A stretch of 37,011 nt of DNA from Verrucomicrobiota bacterium (GTDB lineage: Bacteria > Verrucomicrobiota > Verrucomicrobiia > Opitutales > Intestinicryptomonadaceae). Below, piece after piece: positions 1-7,508 of this stretch. The notes below the pieces were generated by a model, which searched no databases, had not been told where the DNA came from, and was given only the letters and a program-made list of their open reading frames with translations. Location of the stretch: positions 1 to 37,011 of the forward strand of contig QALA01000046.1 of the NCBI GenBank assembly GCA_003343565.1, written 5' to 3'. A program made the translations under genes and the position numbers. Position 1 is the stretch's first letter, and each line of letters begins with the position of its first letter.

Positions 1-498
1 CATGTGCAGCCCCGTCGAGCCCATTGTGCGCGCGGCGCGCATGTATATGGGCGGTATGCTGTTGACTCCGTGCTGCGTGGCCAGTATCAGCGACCACACC
101 GTACCCATGACCACGACAAACAGCATCGCGGTCTCCGACAGCCCGAACCATATTATGGCAAGCGGCGCCCAGCAGACGCTCGGAAGGGCTTGAAGTCCCA
201 GCGCAAGCGTCCCGATTGTGTCCTTGAACACCGAAAAGCGCGCGCAGAGCATTCCCACGGGAATCCCGACGGCCAGCCCTATCGCGTATCCTTGCATTAG
301 GCGTTTGACCGTCACCCAGACTGCAGAGGGCAGGGAGCCGTCTACAGCAGCCCCCCACAGGTATGCGGCCACGCCGCTCGGCGCGGGCATGATGTAGTCG
401 GGCACGGAAAATTCGCGCACTATCAGCTCCCATATGCACAGCATTGCGAATACGGAAATTATCGGCAGCGTCCAGCCGAGCGTTTTCGACCTGTTCAT
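1..498 (-). CDS. NitT/TauT-type ABC transporter permease, partial (3' end outside window)
   Basis: This is the membrane subunit of an importer of the nitrate/taurine/alkanesulfonate class. It would form the inner-membrane channel for the substrate delivered by the binding protein at 1295-2278. The 166 codons present start MNRSKTLGWTLP and hold several hydrophobic segments. The stretch ending PPIYMRAARTMGSTG looks like the conserved cytoplasmic 'EAA' loop of SsuC/TauC-type permeases (BPD_transp_1 fold). The ATG at 498-496 overlaps the TGA of the ATPase gene as ATGA, so the two are translationally coupled. The reading frame is still open at base 1, so the last roughly 90 residues of a typical 250-residue permease are missing. 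The substrate cannot be told from the sequence. Confidence 0.88.
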   Translation of the reverse strand, partial: MNRSKTLGWTLPIISVFAMLCIWELIVREFSVPDYIMPAPSGVAAYLWGAAVDGSLPSAVWVTVKRLMQGYAIGLAVGIPVGMLCARFSVFKDTIGTLALGLQALPSVCWAPLAIIWFGLSETAMLFVVVMGTVWSLILATQHGVNSIPPIYMRAARTMGSTGLHM

Positions 499-1295
499 TC
501 CTCTGCGCTCCCTTCGGTTTGGTTTTTCAGCATGGCCGTAATTTTGCCGGAGTATTCGGTCAGCGCGGGGTCGTTGATGTCGCGCGGGCGGGGAAGGCCG
601 ATGTAGAACGTCTCCACGATTCTTCCGGGGTGCGGCGAAAACAGCACGACCCTGTCTCCGAGGCACACGGCTTCGCGTATGTTGTGCGTGACGAAAAGTA
701 TCGTCTTTTTGCGCTTCTGCCAGATTTGCTGTATCTCGCCGTAGAGCTGCTCGCGGGTGAGCGCGTCCAGCGCGCCGAACGTTTCGTCCATCAGCAATAT
801 TCGCGGATTCGGCGCCAGCGAGCGCGCGAGGGCCACGCGTTGGCGCATTCCGCCCGACAGTTCGTGAATGTCGGCATTGGCGAATTTGTCTAGCCCGACC
901 AAGTGCAGGTAGAATTTCGCAACCTCCCTGCGCTCCGGATTCGTGAGGTTCGGCTTGAGCTTCAGCCCGAACAGCACGTTGTGGAACACGTCGAGCCACG
1001 GAAAGAGCGCGTGTTCCTGAAACATAACCATTCTGTCGCGCCCCGGCCCCTTTACGGGAATGTCGTCGACCTTGATTTCGCCGCTGTCGGGCTTGTCCAG
1101 CCCGGCGACCAAATTCAGCAGCGTGGACTTCCCGCAGCCGCTCGGCCCCACCAAACAGACAAACTCCCCCTCGCCGACTCTCAGGCTGACGTCGCGCAAC
1201 GCCTCGACCTTTCCGCGAGACGACGAAAACGTCTTGCTGACGTTCTTGACGACAAGCTTTGCCGTCACGTTTTCAAGCTCTTCCCTTATCCCCAT
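495..1295 (-). CDS. NitT/TauT-type ABC transporter ATP-binding protein
   Basis: This 266-residue cytoplasmic ATPase powers the importer. All ABC motifs are present: Walker A GPSGCGKST (about 50-58), Q-loop in MFQEHALFPW, signature LSGGMRQR (146-153), Walker B ILLMDE (166-171) and H-loop His about 204 in FVTHNIREA. The length fits SsuB/TauB/NrtD relatives. I chose the ATG at 1295 because it overlaps the TAA of the binding-protein gene (TAATG). The longer open frame reaching 1451 runs inside that gene and its extra residues look unlike an ABC domain. The order binding protein, ATPase, permease with overlapping codons indicates one operon read leftward. Confidence 0.93.
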   Translation of the reverse strand: MGIREELENVTAKLVVKNVSKTFSSSRGKVEALRDVSLRVGEGEFVCLVGPSGCGKSTLLNLVAGLDKPDSGEIKVDDIPVKGPGRDRMVMFQEHALFPWLDVFHNVLFGLKLKPNLTNPERREVAKFYLHLVGLDKFANADIHELSGGMRQRVALARSLAPNPRILLMDETFGALDALTREQLYGEIQQIWQKRKKTILFVTHNIREAVCLGDRVVLFSPHPGRIVETFYIGLPRPRDINDPALTEYSGKITAMLKNQTEGSAEE

Positions 1296-2278
1296 TATTT
1301 TATGTCCGCAAATATTTTTGAGATGTCGGTCTTGCGCTTTACGAATCCGCATTCGTAGGCGTAGTTCATAAATTCCTGAAGCCCCTCGCGGTTTATTTCG
1401 TTGGTGAGAATGAGGCGCTTCCATGAGTCGGCGATGGTGGCCTTGTCGCACTTTCCGCCGGTGAGGTCCTCCATCTCCTTGTGCACCAGCTCCTGCGCGG
1501 CCTCCGGATTTTTGTTAATCCAGTCCGTCAGCTCCCTGTGCGCGTCGAGAAATTTCTTCACCAGCTCCGGGCGCTTTTTGATATTGCGCATGTTCGTGAC
1601 GAGCACCGTGGTGACGGCGTCCTTTTGCTCCAAAAATATCTTGGCTTTTCCGTCGCGTTCGAGGCGGCTGACCCACGGCTCCACCGTCCATACGGCGTCG
1701 AGCTTGCCGGTCTTAAACAGCGGCAGCTGCTCCGGATTGGATACGGGAATCACGTGCGCGTCGCCCCCGGAAACCGACACTTTCATGCCGTTTTTTATCA
1801 GCCATGCCCGGCAGGCGACGTCCTGCGTGTTGCCGAGCTGGGGCGTCCCTATATTCTTTCCCTTGAAATCGGAGGGCTTTTCTATCTTGAGTTCGGGGTT
1901 GTAGGCAAGCGCCGCCGCGCCGTCCGCAGAGCCTGCCAGTATGCGTATGTCGCGCCCGCGCGTCTTTGCGAAGGCGTTGAGCGCGGGATTCGGGCCGACG
2001 TAGGTGATGTCGACCCCGCCCGCGAACATGGCTTCCATCGCGCTCGGCCCGGCGTTGAACACCATCCATTGGATTTCCACGTCCTTGCCAAGACGCTCCT
2101 CAAACCAGCCCTTGCCCTGTCTGGACAGCTGATGGGCCACCATTGCCTGCGCGTGCGTGACGTTCGGAAAGTGCCCGACCCTCAAAATTTCCTTTCCCTT
2201 CGCCTGTGCGGACAGGCAGGATATTGCCGCCGCACTTGCCAATACGGCCAACTTGACTGATATTTTCATGCGTTTCAT
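1295..2278 (-). CDS. ABC transporter substrate-binding protein (NMT1/SsuA-like)
   Basis: This is the periplasmic binding protein of the importer, about 327 residues. It starts with a signal peptide (KISVKLAVLASAAAISC, cleavage near AQA-KG). The mature part begins ILRVGHFPNVTHAQAM and contains WMVFNAGPSAMEAMFAGGVDITYVG, which is typical of the NMT1/THI5-like SsuA/TauA/NrtA family. Known substrates of that family include sulfonates, nitrate, taurine and pyrimidine precursors; which applies here is not visible. Two starts are possible, MKRMK at 2278 or MKISV at 2269. Neither has a Shine-Dalgarno sequence. It is the first gene of a three-gene operon with the ATPase and permease. Confidence 0.9.
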   Translation of the reverse strand: MKRMKISVKLAVLASAAAISCLSAQAKGKEILRVGHFPNVTHAQAMVAHQLSRQGKGWFEERLGKDVEIQWMVFNAGPSAMEAMFAGGVDITYVGPNPALNAFAKTRGRDIRILAGSADGAAALAYNPELKIEKPSDFKGKNIGTPQLGNTQDVACRAWLIKNGMKVSVSGGDAHVIPVSNPEQLPLFKTGKLDAVWTVEPWVSRLERDGKAKIFLEQKDAVTTVLVTNMRNIKKRPELVKKFLDAHRELTDWINKNPEAAQELVHKEMEDLTGGKCDKATIADSWKRLILTNEINREGLQEFMNYAYECGFVKRKTDISKIFADIK

Positions 2279-2390
2279 TCTATATAAAGGCGGATTATTT
2301 CAAGCAATAAAGATTGCCGCAAATATTGCGCGCGCTCCCGCCGTTTGCGCGCCGGCTTGCGGAGTTTTGGGGAGTTTCCCGCCGCGTTAT

Positions 2391-2429
2391 GCGTCCGTTG
2401 CGTCCATTGTGTACGTTGCGTTCGTTGCG
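2391..2429. repeat. 9-bp degenerate tandem repeat, about 4.3 units
   Basis: Four consecutive units read GCGTCCGTT, GCGTCCATT, GTGTACGTT and GCGTTCGTT, followed by GCG. The period is exactly nine. It lies about 110 bp upstream of the ABC operon start, read from the minus strand. Confidence 0.7.
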
Positions 2430-2553
2430 CTTCTTGGGGCTTTCCCAATTTTTGCGCCGCCCGATTGTGTGTCGTGCGGATTGGTGCGGAATCCGTGCGG
2501 ATTGATTCGGATTCGTTCGATTCGTTCAAAGATTTGCGAATTTTTCGGAAATT

Positions 2554-2587
2554 TTTGCAAGTTGCAAAAAAATTCGGAACTTGCAAA
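2554..2587. repeat. Perfect 10-bp inverted repeat
   Basis: The arms TTTGCAAGTT (2554-2563) and AACTTGCAAA (2578-2587) are exact reverse complements around a 14-nt loop. On the minus strand it follows the porin stop by about 115 bp. It lacks a clean U-run, so it could be a weak terminator or a protein-binding site. Confidence 0.5.
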
Positions 2588-2703
2588 TCTTTAAAAAATT
2601 GCGAATCGCTCGTCAGTCGCGGAGCTTGGCCCGGATTCGCAAAGTTTTGTTTGCATCTGCGGACAACGCGATACCGCGCCGCGCGAGGCGGCTTCGCGTT
2701 TGG

Positions 2704-4002
2704 CTAAAACTTCATCTGCATCTGGAGCCTGACGGAATGCGCCTCTCCCACGTGCGACCCCGCGCGTCCGGAGTTTTCCCCCGCCCAGCCCGAAAACTGC
2801 GTGTATCCGTATCCGAGCTGAACTTTTAAATCGTCGCCAATTATGTACCAGTTAAGTCCGGCGTAGAAGTCGTTTGCCGTGTCGTACAGTCCGCCGACAT
2901 TGCCGGCGTTTCGGACGGCGTCGCTTATTTGGAGCCCGCGCCCGTCCGTGTCCAGCCACGAATAGCGGAATGTGGGGCCAAGCTGGCCCTGCTCGCCGAT
3001 GTCGAAGCGGTATTCTATGCTGAAATTGATTCCGTACGGACTGGCTTGCTCGTATCCCCCGCCCGCGACACTCCTGCCGTCCGCCACCACGCTTGCCATG
3101 TATTCCGTCCAGAAATACAAGTTCCCGACGCGCCCGGCTATGTACGGGTTTATGGAGTACACCGATGCTGCGGGAGCCTCTCCCATCTGCTTGTTGGCCG
3201 TGGCCGAGTACATCGTATAAACGCCGAACTTTAATTTGGCGTTTTCAAATTTTCTCTCGTAATGCGCGCTCGCCCAGTATGCCAGACGGTTTTCGCTCCA
3301 GTTGTATTCGAGCTCCTCCTCGTGGACGGGCGAAAGCTGAAAGGAGTTGGTCACCGCGAGAGTGTAGCTAAGGCCCTCAACCTGCTTGACCTTGCCGTTC
3401 CAGCGCACCCCCGCATAGCGGTTGCCTATGCCTAATCTGCGGCCGTTCGGGGATAGGGTAAAGTAGCTCGTGGCCGCCGAACGCTCTATCGCATCGAGCG
3501 AAAACGACGAAATCATGTCCTCATGGCAGAATCCCGGCTTCATGTACCCCACGCACAGGCGCCCGCTCAGGTATTCGTAGTCGAGCGATTTCGACAGGTA
3601 GGTGTCCACAAAATAGCTGTTCAGGCGGCTTCTGGCCAAGTCCAGCCCCACTTGGGCGTCCCAGCCGCCTCCGAGATTTGCGAAGGCCTCGACGAATACG
3701 CGGCGCAGGAGAAAGTTGTTGCTGCCGTTTCCCTTTTGCGGCGAACCGGCCCCGGCGAAGAGCTCCGAGTTCGCCCACTCGTATTGCAGCTGCATTCTTC
3801 CCCCGATTCTGAGCTTCTTTGTTTCGGGCCGGAGAATTGCGACCGTCGCGCGGTCTTTTTTCAGCGCGTCGGCTTCCGCGCGCGTCAGGGTTGCGTTTCT
3901 TACGAGCGCGTCGAGCAGGTCGGAATCGGCGGCGCAAAGTTCGCCGGCAAAAATATGGGCTGCGGCGAGCGTCGCCATGCAAAATATGTTCCTTATGCGC
4001 AT
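2704..4002 (-). CDS. Phosphate-selective (OprP/OprO-type) outer-membrane porin
   Basis: This 432-residue protein is predicted to be an outer-membrane beta-barrel for small anions or sugars. The start MRIRNIFCMATLAAAHIFAG gives a normal signal peptide ending near LCA-AD; a longer frame to 4071 would spoil it. After cleavage there is a short helical stretch (LLDALVRNATLTRAEADAL). Alternating aromatic/polar strands follow, such as KLRIGGRMQLQYEW and FLLRRVFVEAFANLGGGWDA, and the C-terminus is a barrel-closing QMQMKF with terminal Phe. The RR-x-FVEAFANLGGGW pattern fits the porin O/P family. It is divergent from the SQR-like gene, separated by an AT-rich 164-bp gap. Substrate is unknown; phosphate selectivity is a family name only. 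Confidence 0.82.
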   Translation of the reverse strand: MRIRNIFCMATLAAAHIFAGELCAADSDLLDALVRNATLTRAEADALKKDRATVAILRPETKKLRIGGRMQLQYEWANSELFAGAGSPQKGNGSNNFLLRRVFVEAFANLGGGWDAQVGLDLARSRLNSYFVDTYLSKSLDYEYLSGRLCVGYMKPGFCHEDMISSFSLDAIERSAATSYFTLSPNGRRLGIGNRYAGVRWNGKVKQVEGLSYTLAVTNSFQLSPVHEEELEYNWSENRLAYWASAHYERKFENAKLKFGVYTMYSATANKQMGEAPAASVYSINPYIAGRVGNLYFWTEYMASVVADGRSVAGGGYEQASPYGINFSIEYRFDIGEQGQLGPTFRYSWLDTDGRGLQISDAVRNAGNVGGLYDTANDFYAGLNWYIIGDDLKVQLGYGYTQFSGWAGENSGRAGSHVGEAHSVRLQMQMKF

Positions 4003-4166
4003 TTTTTCCAATAAAAAAAGCCTTTCGCTAACAAACCCGCAACAAAAAAATCTTTTGGAAAATATGCGCATTTTTTTGTTTACGAGCTTTGGGCGCGCGG
4101 TATTATCAAAAAGACTTTTTACAAAAGTTAGAAAACGATTAGAAAATAATTGGAATAATATTAGGG

Positions 4167-5540
4167 GTGGAAGAAGAATCTGTTAAGACGAGGAAGGCGG
4201 CAATTAGCCGCCGCGCATTTTTGAAGGGTTCGGCGGCCGCCGGCGCGGCTGCGGTTGCGCTGTATGGAGGGCTGAAGTTCTCCGGGGCGCTGTCGAGCGG
4301 CGCGAAGGGCAAGATTGTGATAGTGGGCGGAGGAGCCGCGGGGATTAGCGCGGCCGCGAGGCTTGAATCCGCCCTGCGCTCGCCCGACATAACGCTGATA
4401 GACCCTTCGGAATTCCATTATTACCAGCCCGGATTCACCCTGATTGCCGCGGGCGTCTATTCTCCGGAGGAGGTCTACCGCAGGCAGGCCGACTGCATTC
4501 CCTCCGGCGTCAAATGGCTCAAGGATTCCGTCGTCGCCGTAGATCCCGACAAGCGGACGGTCTCGACCGCGGGCGGCTTGAAGGTGCGGTACGACTTTCT
4601 CGTTCTGACTCCCGGCATGGTGTGCGATTGGGATTTGATTGAGGGCATTGACGCAAAGTCTCTCGGAACGGGCAACGCGCACTGCATATACGACTTTGAA
4701 GGCGCGATTAAAACCCGCGCGGCAATGGATAAGTTCGCCAGGGAGGGCGGGGTCGGAATATTCGCCGACACCTACACAAAGCACAAGTGCGGCGGCGCGC
4801 CAAAAAAGGTCTGCCTGCTGACCGAACACCTCTCCAGAAAGTACGGCGCGCGCAAGAATGCGGAGTTTAACTTTTACACTGCGGCCGACCGGCTGTACGA
4901 TGTCCCCTATTTCACTCCGCGGCTCTTGGAAATATACGCGCAGCGCAATATCCCGATCAATTTGAACACCTATATTTCCGGAATAGACACTTCCGCCAAA
5001 CGGGCGTTTTTTGTGCACAAACAAAAAGGCGCCGACGGCAAGACCGTCGTTTCCGAGTTTAAGCGCGACTACGACTTCATTCACTTTCTTCCCCCTATGG
5101 GCGCGCCGAAATTTGTGAAGGAGTCCGGCTTGTCGGCAACTTCCGGCTCGCACGCGAAAGAGGGGTGGGTGGACGTCGACAAGTATACGCTCGTTTCAAA
5201 GAAATATCCGAATATAGTGTCGTTCGGCGACGTTTCCGCATTGCCTACCAGCAAGACTTCCGCCGCGATACGCAAGCAGGTTCCCGTCGCCGTAAACAAT
5301 CTGATCTGCCTGATGGAGGGGCGCGAACCTTCGGCGAAGTACGACGGATACGCCGCATGCCCCATTGTCACGGATTACGGGCACGTCCTTCTCTGCGAAT
5401 TCGACTACGACAAAAAGCCGAAGATAAGTTTTCCGCTCTCGCTCTTGGACATGTCCAGAGAGCGCCGCATTGCGTGGTTTCTGAAGGTGTACGCGTTAAA
5501 GCCGATGTATTTTTACGGAATGCTCAACGGCTTGGCGTGA
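4167..5540 (+). CDS. Tat-exported sulfide:quinone oxidoreductase-like flavoprotein
   Basis: This protein of about 457 residues is predicted to oxidise sulfide and pass electrons to membrane quinone. A twin-arginine signal SRRAFLKG (14-21) precedes a hydrophobic stretch, so the folded FAD protein would act outside the cytoplasmic membrane. The FAD Rossmann motif VGGGAAG is at 53-59 and the SQR-type FHYYQPGFTLIAAG follows. All three cysteines of canonical SQR can be placed: Cys173 (AHCIYD), Cys208 (KCGGAP) and Cys398 (YAACP), with spacings close to those of Cys128/160/356. The C-terminus LKPMYFYGMLNGL resembles the SQR membrane-anchoring helix. The start is GTG right after AGGGG; no upstream ATG exists. 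Flavocytochrome c sulfide dehydrogenase is an alternative, but the YYQP and KCGGAP motifs favour SQR. Confidence 0.85.
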   Translation: MEEESVKTRKAAISRRAFLKGSAAAGAAAVALYGGLKFSGALSSGAKGKIVIVGGGAAGISAAARLESALRSPDITLIDPSEFHYYQPGFTLIAAGVYSPEEVYRRQADCIPSGVKWLKDSVVAVDPDKRTVSTAGGLKVRYDFLVLTPGMVCDWDLIEGIDAKSLGTGNAHCIYDFEGAIKTRAAMDKFAREGGVGIFADTYTKHKCGGAPKKVCLLTEHLSRKYGARKNAEFNFYTAADRLYDVPYFTPRLLEIYAQRNIPINLNTYISGIDTSAKRAFFVHKQKGADGKTVVSEFKRDYDFIHFLPPMGAPKFVKESGLSATSGSHAKEGWVDVDKYTLVSKKYPNIVSFGDVSALPTSKTSAAIRKQVPVAVNNLICLMEGREPSAKYDGYAACPIVTDYGHVLLCEFDYDKKPKISFPLSLLDMSRERRIAWFLKVYALKPMYFYGMLNGLA

Positions 5541-5783
5541 GTTTTTTTGCTAAAATGTTCTGCGGCGTATAGGGGCGGGGCGTCTTTTTTCATGTCCGCC
5601 TTTGCGCGCCGTTTTTTTGCGGAGATTTTTTCTTGCGCGCGCGGTTTGCGCGCCGGCTTCAAGGTTTGCGTTTGCCGTCGGGGGTCTGGAGGCGCCGGGG
5701 GAGCGAAAGTCTTGCCGCGAATCGGGAAAGCTTTTCTTATTGTTTTAAAATAAAGGGATTGTTGGAATTGCCCGAATACGGTT

Positions 5784-6131
5784 TTACTGCTTGCGATAGT
5801 TGATTATAAGGCTTCCCTTTTTCAAAACCAACTCGTTTTCCGTCAATTTTTCAATGGCAAAGGCATCTGTAAAAGAAATGGTCGTATGATTGCCAATGCT
5901 TTTTCCGGAAAGGAATAGCGTATTGCCTTTCCTTTCCCATTTTTCATATTGCAAAGTCGCCATATTGATAGAGGAGGCCTTTCCGCCTCTCTCCAAATTT
6001 ACACCTTGCGCCTGATTTTCCATTCCGGGAACAGGCTCAATCCATTTTCCCTCGACGCTGTCGACGCTGCATGCGGCAAACGCAACAGCCATAAGGGCGC
6101 ATGCGCTTTTGAAAACAATTTTTGCGGCCAT
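5784..6131 (-). CDS. Lipocalin-like lipoprotein of Bacteroides type
   Basis: This is a small 115-residue lipoprotein. The signal peptide ends in a lipobox-like AFAAC with Cys21. The mature part has the pattern of short lipocalin-like proteins common in Bacteroidales: EGKWIEPVPGMENQ, GGKASSINMATLQYEKW, LFLSGKSIGN and ENELVLKKG. The function of this group is not established; a beta-barrel binding or envelope role is likely from the fold. Base composition is clearly more AT-rich than the neighbours, and I recall very close patterns in Bacteroides proteins. Recent transfer from that phylum is therefore inferred. It stands alone, with 243 bp before it and 59 bp to the next minus-strand gene. Confidence 0.75.
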   Translation of the reverse strand: MAAKIVFKSACALMAVAFAACSVDSVEGKWIEPVPGMENQAQGVNLERGGKASSINMATLQYEKWERKGNTLFLSGKSIGNHTTISFTDAFAIEKLTENELVLKKGSLIINYRKQ

Positions 6132-6190
6132 AAATCTTGCGGCGTTCGGGGAGGGGCAGTTCGACTTTATAGTTTGGATTAAGGGCGGCT

Positions 6191-6472
6191 TTAGGCCATC
6201 TTTAGGAGCGCGTCGCGTCCGCTCATTCCGATTTTTACGCCCAGCCGTTCGGCGGCGCGGCTGACGGCGACTACCGGCTTTTCAAGCATGTCGGAATGGG
6301 AGGATACCCCCGTGACTATTGCGAGGGCGTCTCCGATTTTGTCCGCGGTTTCCACCTTCAGGTAGGCGCATGCCAGCATTCCCCTCTTTCCGCGAATCGC
6401 CAGCAGGGAGGCTTTTTGAGTGGGAATGGAGTACCCTTCAAATGCGTTGGAATCTATTTCAATCCTGTCCAT
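6191..6472 (-). CDS. DUF1805 family protein (YunC-like)
   Basis: This 93-residue protein of the DUF1805 family has no known biochemical role. It shows the typical features: an N-terminal strand region, the central RGKRGMLACAYLKVETADKIGDALAIVTGV resembling the family core, and a C-terminal EKPVVAVSRAAERLGVKIGMSGRDAL. The family length is about 90-100 residues, so the gene looks complete. There is no signal peptide, so it is probably cytoplasmic. It is divergent from the META-domain gene at 6591. Family assignment is from memory of the pattern. Confidence 0.78.
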   Translation of the reverse strand: MDRIEIDSNAFEGYSIPTQKASLLAIRGKRGMLACAYLKVETADKIGDALAIVTGVSSHSDMLEKPVVAVSRAAERLGVKIGMSGRDALLKMA

Positions 6473-6590
6473 GGTTCGACCATGCTTTTTTTTCGCGCGC
6501 CGTTGGCAACCGTTTTTTTGGCGAATTTATTTTTTGGGGGCTGGATTTTTTGCTTTTTTTTAAACGGGATAGGCGTTAAGCTCGCCGGAT

Positions 6591-7094
6591 ATGAAAACGT
6601 TTTGGATTTTTGCGGCGTTGTCGTCGATTGTATTGAGCTCGTGTTGTTGCGGCTGCGCCGGTACCGGCGCAGAGGCTTCGGATTCGCCGTCCGCGCAGGC
6701 GGCGTCGGAAAACTTTTCAAAGGCCGCCGACCGCCTTGCGGACACCGCGTGGCGCCCCGTGTTCCTCATCGACAGGGAGGGCGCGAAAATGCCTCCGGAA
6801 GATTCGCAGGACGCTGTGAGATTGCAAATCTCCAAGGACATGCGCGTCAACGGCTATTCCGGCGACAACCTGTTCGGGGGCGAGCTTGCCGTTTTGGATT
6901 CCGGATTTTTCAAAATCAACAAAATGTACTCCACGCGCCGCGCGGGGCCGTACGGGCTTTACGAGTATAAGTTTTTGTCGGCTCTGGGGCGGGCGGACAG
7001 ATTTGAGCTTTCGGGGGATACACTCAAACTCTTCAACGGGCAAACTCTGCTTTTGGAGTTCAAGAAAATGGAGTTTAAGAGAGAGGCGAAGTAG
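6591..7094 (+). CDS. META-domain (HslJ-like) lipoprotein
   Basis: This 167-residue predicted lipoprotein has a signal ending in LSSC (Cys18), followed by a run of Cys and small residues. The mature part LADTAWRPVFLIDREG, then RLQISKDMRVNGYSGDNLFGGEL and a C-terminal GDTLKLFNGQTLLLEFKK, follow the META/HslJ layout: an opening W with a strand, a G(C/Y)N-type central motif, and a closing strand with L-L-x-F. HslJ relatives in other bacteria are envelope proteins linked to novobiocin tolerance, but their mechanism is unsettled. The ABM gene starts 4 bp after its stop, so the two are probably co-transcribed. Confidence 0.75.
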   Translation: MKTFWIFAALSSIVLSSCCCGCAGTGAEASDSPSAQAASENFSKAADRLADTAWRPVFLIDREGAKMPPEDSQDAVRLQISKDMRVNGYSGDNLFGGELAVLDSGFFKINKMYSTRRAGPYGLYEYKFLSALGRADRFELSGDTLKLFNGQTLLLEFKKMEFKREAK

Positions 7095-7098
7095 CCGC

Positions 7099-7404
7099 AT
7101 GGCGTCCGAACGGGTGACAGTTTGCGCTTCGCTGCGTGTAAAGAAGGACGGCTTGGAGGCGTTTATTGAGGCCGCAAAGAAGGTCGCGCAGCTCTCCCGC
7201 GGGGAGCGGGGCTGCCTGCGATACGACTTTCTCCGCGACGTCATGGACTCGCAAAAGTTCTGCTTTGTCGAGGTCTATTCCGACGCCGGCGCGTTTGCCG
7301 CCCACCGGGCCATGCCGTATATGGAGGAGTTCCGCCGCGCGCGCGAACTCGCCGTGGAGGAGTATCTCGGCGTCAGCGAGCTTAGGGAGACGCTCGCGCG
7401 TTAG
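7099..7404 (+). CDS. Antibiotic biosynthesis monooxygenase (ABM) fold protein
   Basis: This is a 101-residue cytoplasmic protein with the dimeric alpha+beta barrel (ABM) pattern: VTVCASLRVKKDGLEAF, SRGERGCLRYDFLRD, KFCFVEVYSDAGAFAAHRAMPYMEEF. The G-C-x-x-Y motif and the F-x-x-E-x-Y-x-x-x-x-A-x-x-x-H pattern are shared with small quinol or aldehyde monooxygenases (YgiN) and autoinducer-2 degrading LsrG. The substrate cannot be told here. I chose the ATG at 7099 because it follows the META stop and begins exactly at the domain; longer frames run through the META gene. Confidence 0.82.
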   Translation: MASERVTVCASLRVKKDGLEAFIEAAKKVAQLSRGERGCLRYDFLRDVMDSQKFCFVEVYSDAGAFAAHRAMPYMEEFRRARELAVEEYLGVSELRETLAR

Positions 7405-7493
7405 GCGAATCGCCCGGCCGGCGAAAACGGGAGTTTGGGCGGCGCATTTAAATAAAATAACAAACGGGAAAATATATCACACAATAATAAATA

Positions 7494-7500
7494 AAGGAGC
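7494..7500 (+). promoter_or_regulatory. Strong Shine-Dalgarno for the nucleoside symporter
   Basis: AAAGGAGC lies about 9 nt upstream of the ATG at 7509, in an AT-rich leader (7446-7508). It fixes the start. Good Shine-Dalgarno sites are rare among genes in this window. Confidence 0.7.
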
Positions 7501-7508
7501 TATATAAT

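Larger units (their letters stand above)
2279..2703. other. Intergenic spacer with short repeats
   Basis: This stretch lies between the porin stop and the start of the ABC operon, both read leftward. I see no convincing gene. It holds a 9-bp tandem repeat (2391-2429), a looser field built on GTGCGGATT and ATTCG words (about 2475-2530), and a 10-bp inverted repeat (2554-2587). Short open frames here only translate these repeats. Confidence 0.6.
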
